Shown here: positions 61,385 to 64,000 of the stretch, in pieces
How positions within the stretch are numbered: the first letter of the stretch is position 1
How the letters are laid out: each line of letters begins with the position of its first letter
Source: Cotesia glomerata
Taxonomy: Eukaryota; Arthropoda; Insecta; Hymenoptera; Braconidae
Assembly (NCBI RefSeq): GCF_020080835.1
Contig: NC_058161.1
Coordinates: 11,101,297 to 11,165,296 of the forward strand
Length of the DNA stretch: 64,000 bases
Direction: 5' to 3'
Notes under the pieces: model-generated
The model's database searches: none
The model's input: the letters and a program-made list of their open reading frames with translations, nothing else
Told to the model about the DNA's origin: nothing
Translations under genes and position numbers: made by a program

Positions 61385-61952
61385 GTAGGCTAGATTATCA
61401 GACATGGACAGATGTCTGATCAGGTCTGAGCGTATTTAATGCTTCAGACATGCAAACAGACATGAGCAGGTATGAACAGAAATTCGGATCAGGTCTGAAC
61501 GTATTTAACGCTTCAGACATGAACAGACATGAGCAGGCATGAACATAATTGGATCAGGTCTGGTTATATTTAATGCTTCAGACATGAACAGGCATGAGCA
61601 GGGCATGAACAGGTCTGGAACGGATTTAACGCTTGTATACCAGGTATTACGGTTGTGCATGGAACGCTTCCAGACACGAAAGCAGGCATGAACAGGCGTC
61701 TGATTCAGTTCCGAACGGTATTTTAACGCTTCAGACATGAACAGACATGAAAGCAGGTGTGTCTGATTTGTGTCTGATGTATTTAATGCTTCTGTGACAT
61801 GGAACAGGCATGGACAGGTCTGGATCAGGTATAAGGCTCTCAGGTCTGACGGCGCGCATACATGAACAGGGCCTGCTCAGATATGAACAGGTTTCGCGGG
61901 CCTGATCAGATATGAACATAGGCGTCTGATCGGTCCTTCCATCATTTTTCCC
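61385..61952. repeat. Tandem array, about 60-65-bp unit with hairpin, copy 1
   Basis: The unit is approximately CAGGTCTGAGCGTATTTAAC-GCTTCAGACATGAACAGGC-ATGAGCAGG. About seven units, the middle ones scrambled by small insertions. Within each unit TCTGAGCGTATTTAACGC faces TTCAGA, giving a near-palindromic hairpin. It ends at ATCATTTTTCCC (61941-61952), an element terminus. Frames on the - strand here are repeat artefacts. Confidence 0.75.
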
Positions 61953-62823
61953 AGGCAATTCGGGAAAAATGATCAGATCTGATCAGATATGAACAGGTGC
62001 ATGAGTGCTTCAGGTCAGATCAGATATGAAAATGAATCACCTGACTGACTAGACCTGGTTGTGCATAAGTTCTCTAATGTCTGGACAACAGATCTGTTCA
62101 TGCCTCGACTCGGGATCTGTGTCCATAAAAAAAAAAGACTCGCGCCGACGGGGATTTATCTGAACCATGTACGTTGCGCTCTTCTTTGACTGATACTTTA
62201 CCTATTGAATCTTCCAATGACTTATCTTAATTCTAGAGTACCTTTCAAACCACTTTAAGTAATTTTAAATTTTATGTTACATGACTTATCCTTATAGTTA
62301 ACGGAGCTCCTATATAATTTAATTTATTAATTATTAATAATTAATTATACACAGTAAAAATTTCATGTCATAGCATCAAAAATTCTTTGTTAAAACCTTT
62401 TATATGTTAAATTCTATTTTAAGCACTTTTTGTGCTGATTTAACAGAATAAATGTTAAATTTTACACATAAAAGTGTTAAATATTTCAACACAAAAATTT
62501 TTGACGCAATGTCCTGCAAGAGCAAACAGTGAAGGTCCTACACCTCGAATTTAACTTCCATTCCCTTGTATGTTGTGCTTAAAATTTACCATCTACTATG
62601 CAAATATTGGAGTGATTTATTTGGGACGGTTATGTATTTTGTTGTATTCCATTATACTACATGGTTCTACATGAAAATGATAATGCCATCAAAAATTTCC
62701 TCAAAGTTCATTAATTAATTATAATTTTATTGTTTTCTTTTAAAATTGAAGTTTTTTAAATTGAAACGTATAGGAAATGGAGAATTATTTGTGTGTTCTT
62801 ACAATTTAACTAGCCTTTGACAC

Positions 62824-63289
62824 AAATACTGCTATGATTTTCAGAATCAAGGCGTAGCTTAATTTAATAACAGACACCTTGAAAGGGACTTATCGATATC
62901 AACTCGATCAATATTTTTGATATTTTCAATGCTATCAAACTCAAACTTTTACTAAATAATCTCTCATTTTTCGCGTATTCAATGGAACACAGTAAAAATC
63001 TTATGTCAGGTCGCCTGCGTCAAAATTCATCGTTAAAAATCATCGTTTTGGCATGGAAAACCAAAAAGTTCATGCTTATATAAGCCGAAATTTTGATGAA
63101 AGTCGTACATTTAAATTTTATAAGTGGATAGAAACTGATATTGTCATACGGAACAAATTAATTTTAAAAATAGAACTGCAGTCTATAGTTCGATAAAATT
63201 TTTCTTCCAGACTAAAATATCATTTAAGAGGGTAAATCATGCATGAACAGTTCTTGTCAGCTGATATATGGAGTTTTAATCCTCTTTCT
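62824..63289. other. Non-coding stretch inside the right-hand element
   Basis: AT-rich with a CACAGTAAAAATCTTATGTCAGG fragment at about 62989 of the same MITE family as 59621-59803; nothing else recognised. Confidence 0.4.
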
Positions 63290-63731
63290 ATTAGGCTAGA
63301 AACAGACATGATCGTGGATTACGGAAAGGTCTGAGCGTATTTAACGCTTCAGACATGAACAGTAGTATGACACAGGTCTGAGCATTATTTAATGCTTCAG
63401 ACATGAGCAGGCATGAACAGGCTTGATCAGATCTGATCAGGTCTGAGCGTATTTAATGCTTCAGACATGAAGACATGAGCAGAAAGCATGAACAGGCTTG
63501 ATCAGGTCTGAGCGTATTTAATGCTTCAGACATGAGCAGGCATGAACAGGCTTTGATCAGGTCTGAGCGTATTTAACGGTTCAGACATGAACAGGCATGA
63601 ACAGAGAGTGGACAGAATCTGATCAGGCCTAATTTCAGGCCTGATCATACATGAACAGGGCTGATCAGGTCGGATTTCAGGCCTGATCAGATATGAACAG
63701 GTCTGATCAGTCCTGATCATTTTTTCCCGGG
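63290..63731. repeat. Tandem array, about 60-65-bp unit with hairpin, copy 2
   Basis: The same unit as at 61385-61952 (GGTCTGAGCGTATTTAATGC, TTCAGACATGAGCAGGCATG), about five copies, followed by denser CTGATCAGG / CCTGATCAG reiterations up to the CCCGGG terminus at 63726-63731. Confidence 0.75.
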
Positions 63732-63733
63732 TA

Positions 63734-64000
63734 GTCAAAAAAGTTCTGCTTTAAATAATTCTTTCGTAGTCAAATTCAGTTTGTGGTATTGAAAAGGATT
63801 CAACTGATTTTTTAATTTCTCTTGCTCACTTTGAATTGATTTTTTCAACAAAAATAATTATTTTTTTTTTTCTAAATAACTTTAAGACTGCTGCACTAAT
63901 TCATCAAGTAATCAGATCTATTTTTCAAAATAGGGCAGAATACCGAGGATCCCTGATTCAGAAAAATGATTCGAAATGATTACCTTCATGTTAAGAGTAT
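63734..64000. other. Non-coding flank
   Basis: AT-rich sequence after the element terminus; no feature seen. Confidence 0.5.

Larger units (their letters stand above)
59403..62823. repeat. 3.4-kb large inverted repeat
   Basis: Sequence from about 59403 to 60010 reappears, inverted and diverged, at about 62150-62823. Matching pairs include GTGTCAAAGGCT / AGCCTTTGACAC, AACTTCAATTTTAAAAGAAA / TTTCTTTTAAAATTGAAGTT, CCGTCCCAAATAAATCACTC / GAGTGATTTATTTGGGACGG, GTTAACTATAAGGATAAGTC / GACTTATCCTTATAGTTAAC and GCGCAACGTACATGGTTC. Both arms hold a nested CACAGTAAA-type MITE and a tRNA-like block. Between them lie about 1.1 kb of AT-rich DNA (60300-61380) and the array at 61385-61952. Best explained as two copies of one element in opposite orientation. 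Confidence 0.75.
61961..63731. mobile_element. Non-autonomous element with CCCGGG-type termini and CTGATCAG-type arms
   Basis: The left end CGGGAAAAATGATCAGATC and right end CTGATCATTTTTTTCCCGGG are inverted repeats of the same kind as the 13.5-kb element, and TA follows the right end (63732-63733). It contains a CTGATCAG arm, a damaged inverted tRNA-like block (about 62143-62200), the right half of the large inverted repeat, and the second tandem array. Its left tip faces the terminus at 61952 across only AGGCAATT. No protein is encoded. Confidence 0.55.

Noticed and set aside
61505..61958. - strand frames with repeated CSCLFMSEAL-like peptides
   Set aside because: Translations of the tandem array; periodic and with no conserved family.
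61385..63731. CRISPR-like array
   Set aside because: Units abut with no unique spacers, the host is a eukaryote, and the unit is a degenerate minisatellite at element ends.

Overview
The window reads as an AT-rich insect nuclear genome, most likely a hymenopteran such as a parasitoid wasp. That placement is inferred from the ion transport peptide gene, the intron style and the repeats; no single marker proves it. There are no operons or other bacterial features. Only two genes look intact, and both are split by introns with clean GT-AG junctions. On the + strand, about 19.5-21.4 kb, lies the ion transport peptide (ITP) gene of the crustacean hyperglycaemic hormone family. It has a shared exon and two alternative 3' coding exons, giving an amidated 72-residue ITP and an ITP-like form. 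On the - strand, 54.26-50.03 kb, lies an eight-coding-exon SUN-domain protein of the nuclear envelope (klaroid / SUN1-2 type, 770 aa), the inner half of a LINC complex.

Layout. 0-19 kb is non-coding. It holds foldback elements, a dispersed repeat that carries its own (AC)n microsatellite, a 140-bp tandem repeat, a possible Helitron end, a 1.17-kb TA-flanked element with CCCGGG termini, and two TATA-containing stretches that could be promoters of the ITP gene. 19-21.4 kb is the ITP gene, preceded by a 188-bp tandem duplication. 21.4-26 kb is microsatellite and foldback DNA. 26.4-35.7 kb is a deep nest of transposons: outer arms of a reiterated GGGAAT-type motif, a TA-type element, then a 7.07-kb hAT-type element with a perfect 8-bp target duplication. 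Inside the hAT-type element sits an (AC)n-bearing repeat, and an R1-clade LINE is inserted in its (AC/TACA)n tract. 38.4-42 kb is a THAP/P-element transposase pseudogene. 43.8-47.6 kb holds a mariner-type MITE, a DEAH-helicase pseudogene, another MITE, a ubiquitin-hydrolase-like pseudogene and another (AC)n-bearing repeat. 47.6-49.25 kb is an unrecognised GC-richer block. 50-54.3 kb is the SUN gene. 56.15-59.4 kb is a broken hAT transposon. 59.4-63.7 kb is a large set of inverted repeats and tandem arrays built on CTGATCAG-type motifs.

The most interesting pattern is a class of non-coding elements seen at 13.5, 26.7 and 59.4-63.7 kb. They share CCCGNG...A-tract termini, arms made of short reiterated self-complementary motifs whose sequence differs between elements, and an internal tRNA-like block (Pol III B box followed by a T run). 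I know of no named family with this combination. The second is an R1-clade LINE lodged in a microsatellite that a different dispersed repeat spreads through the genome. No search could be run, so family assignments rest on motifs read by eye.
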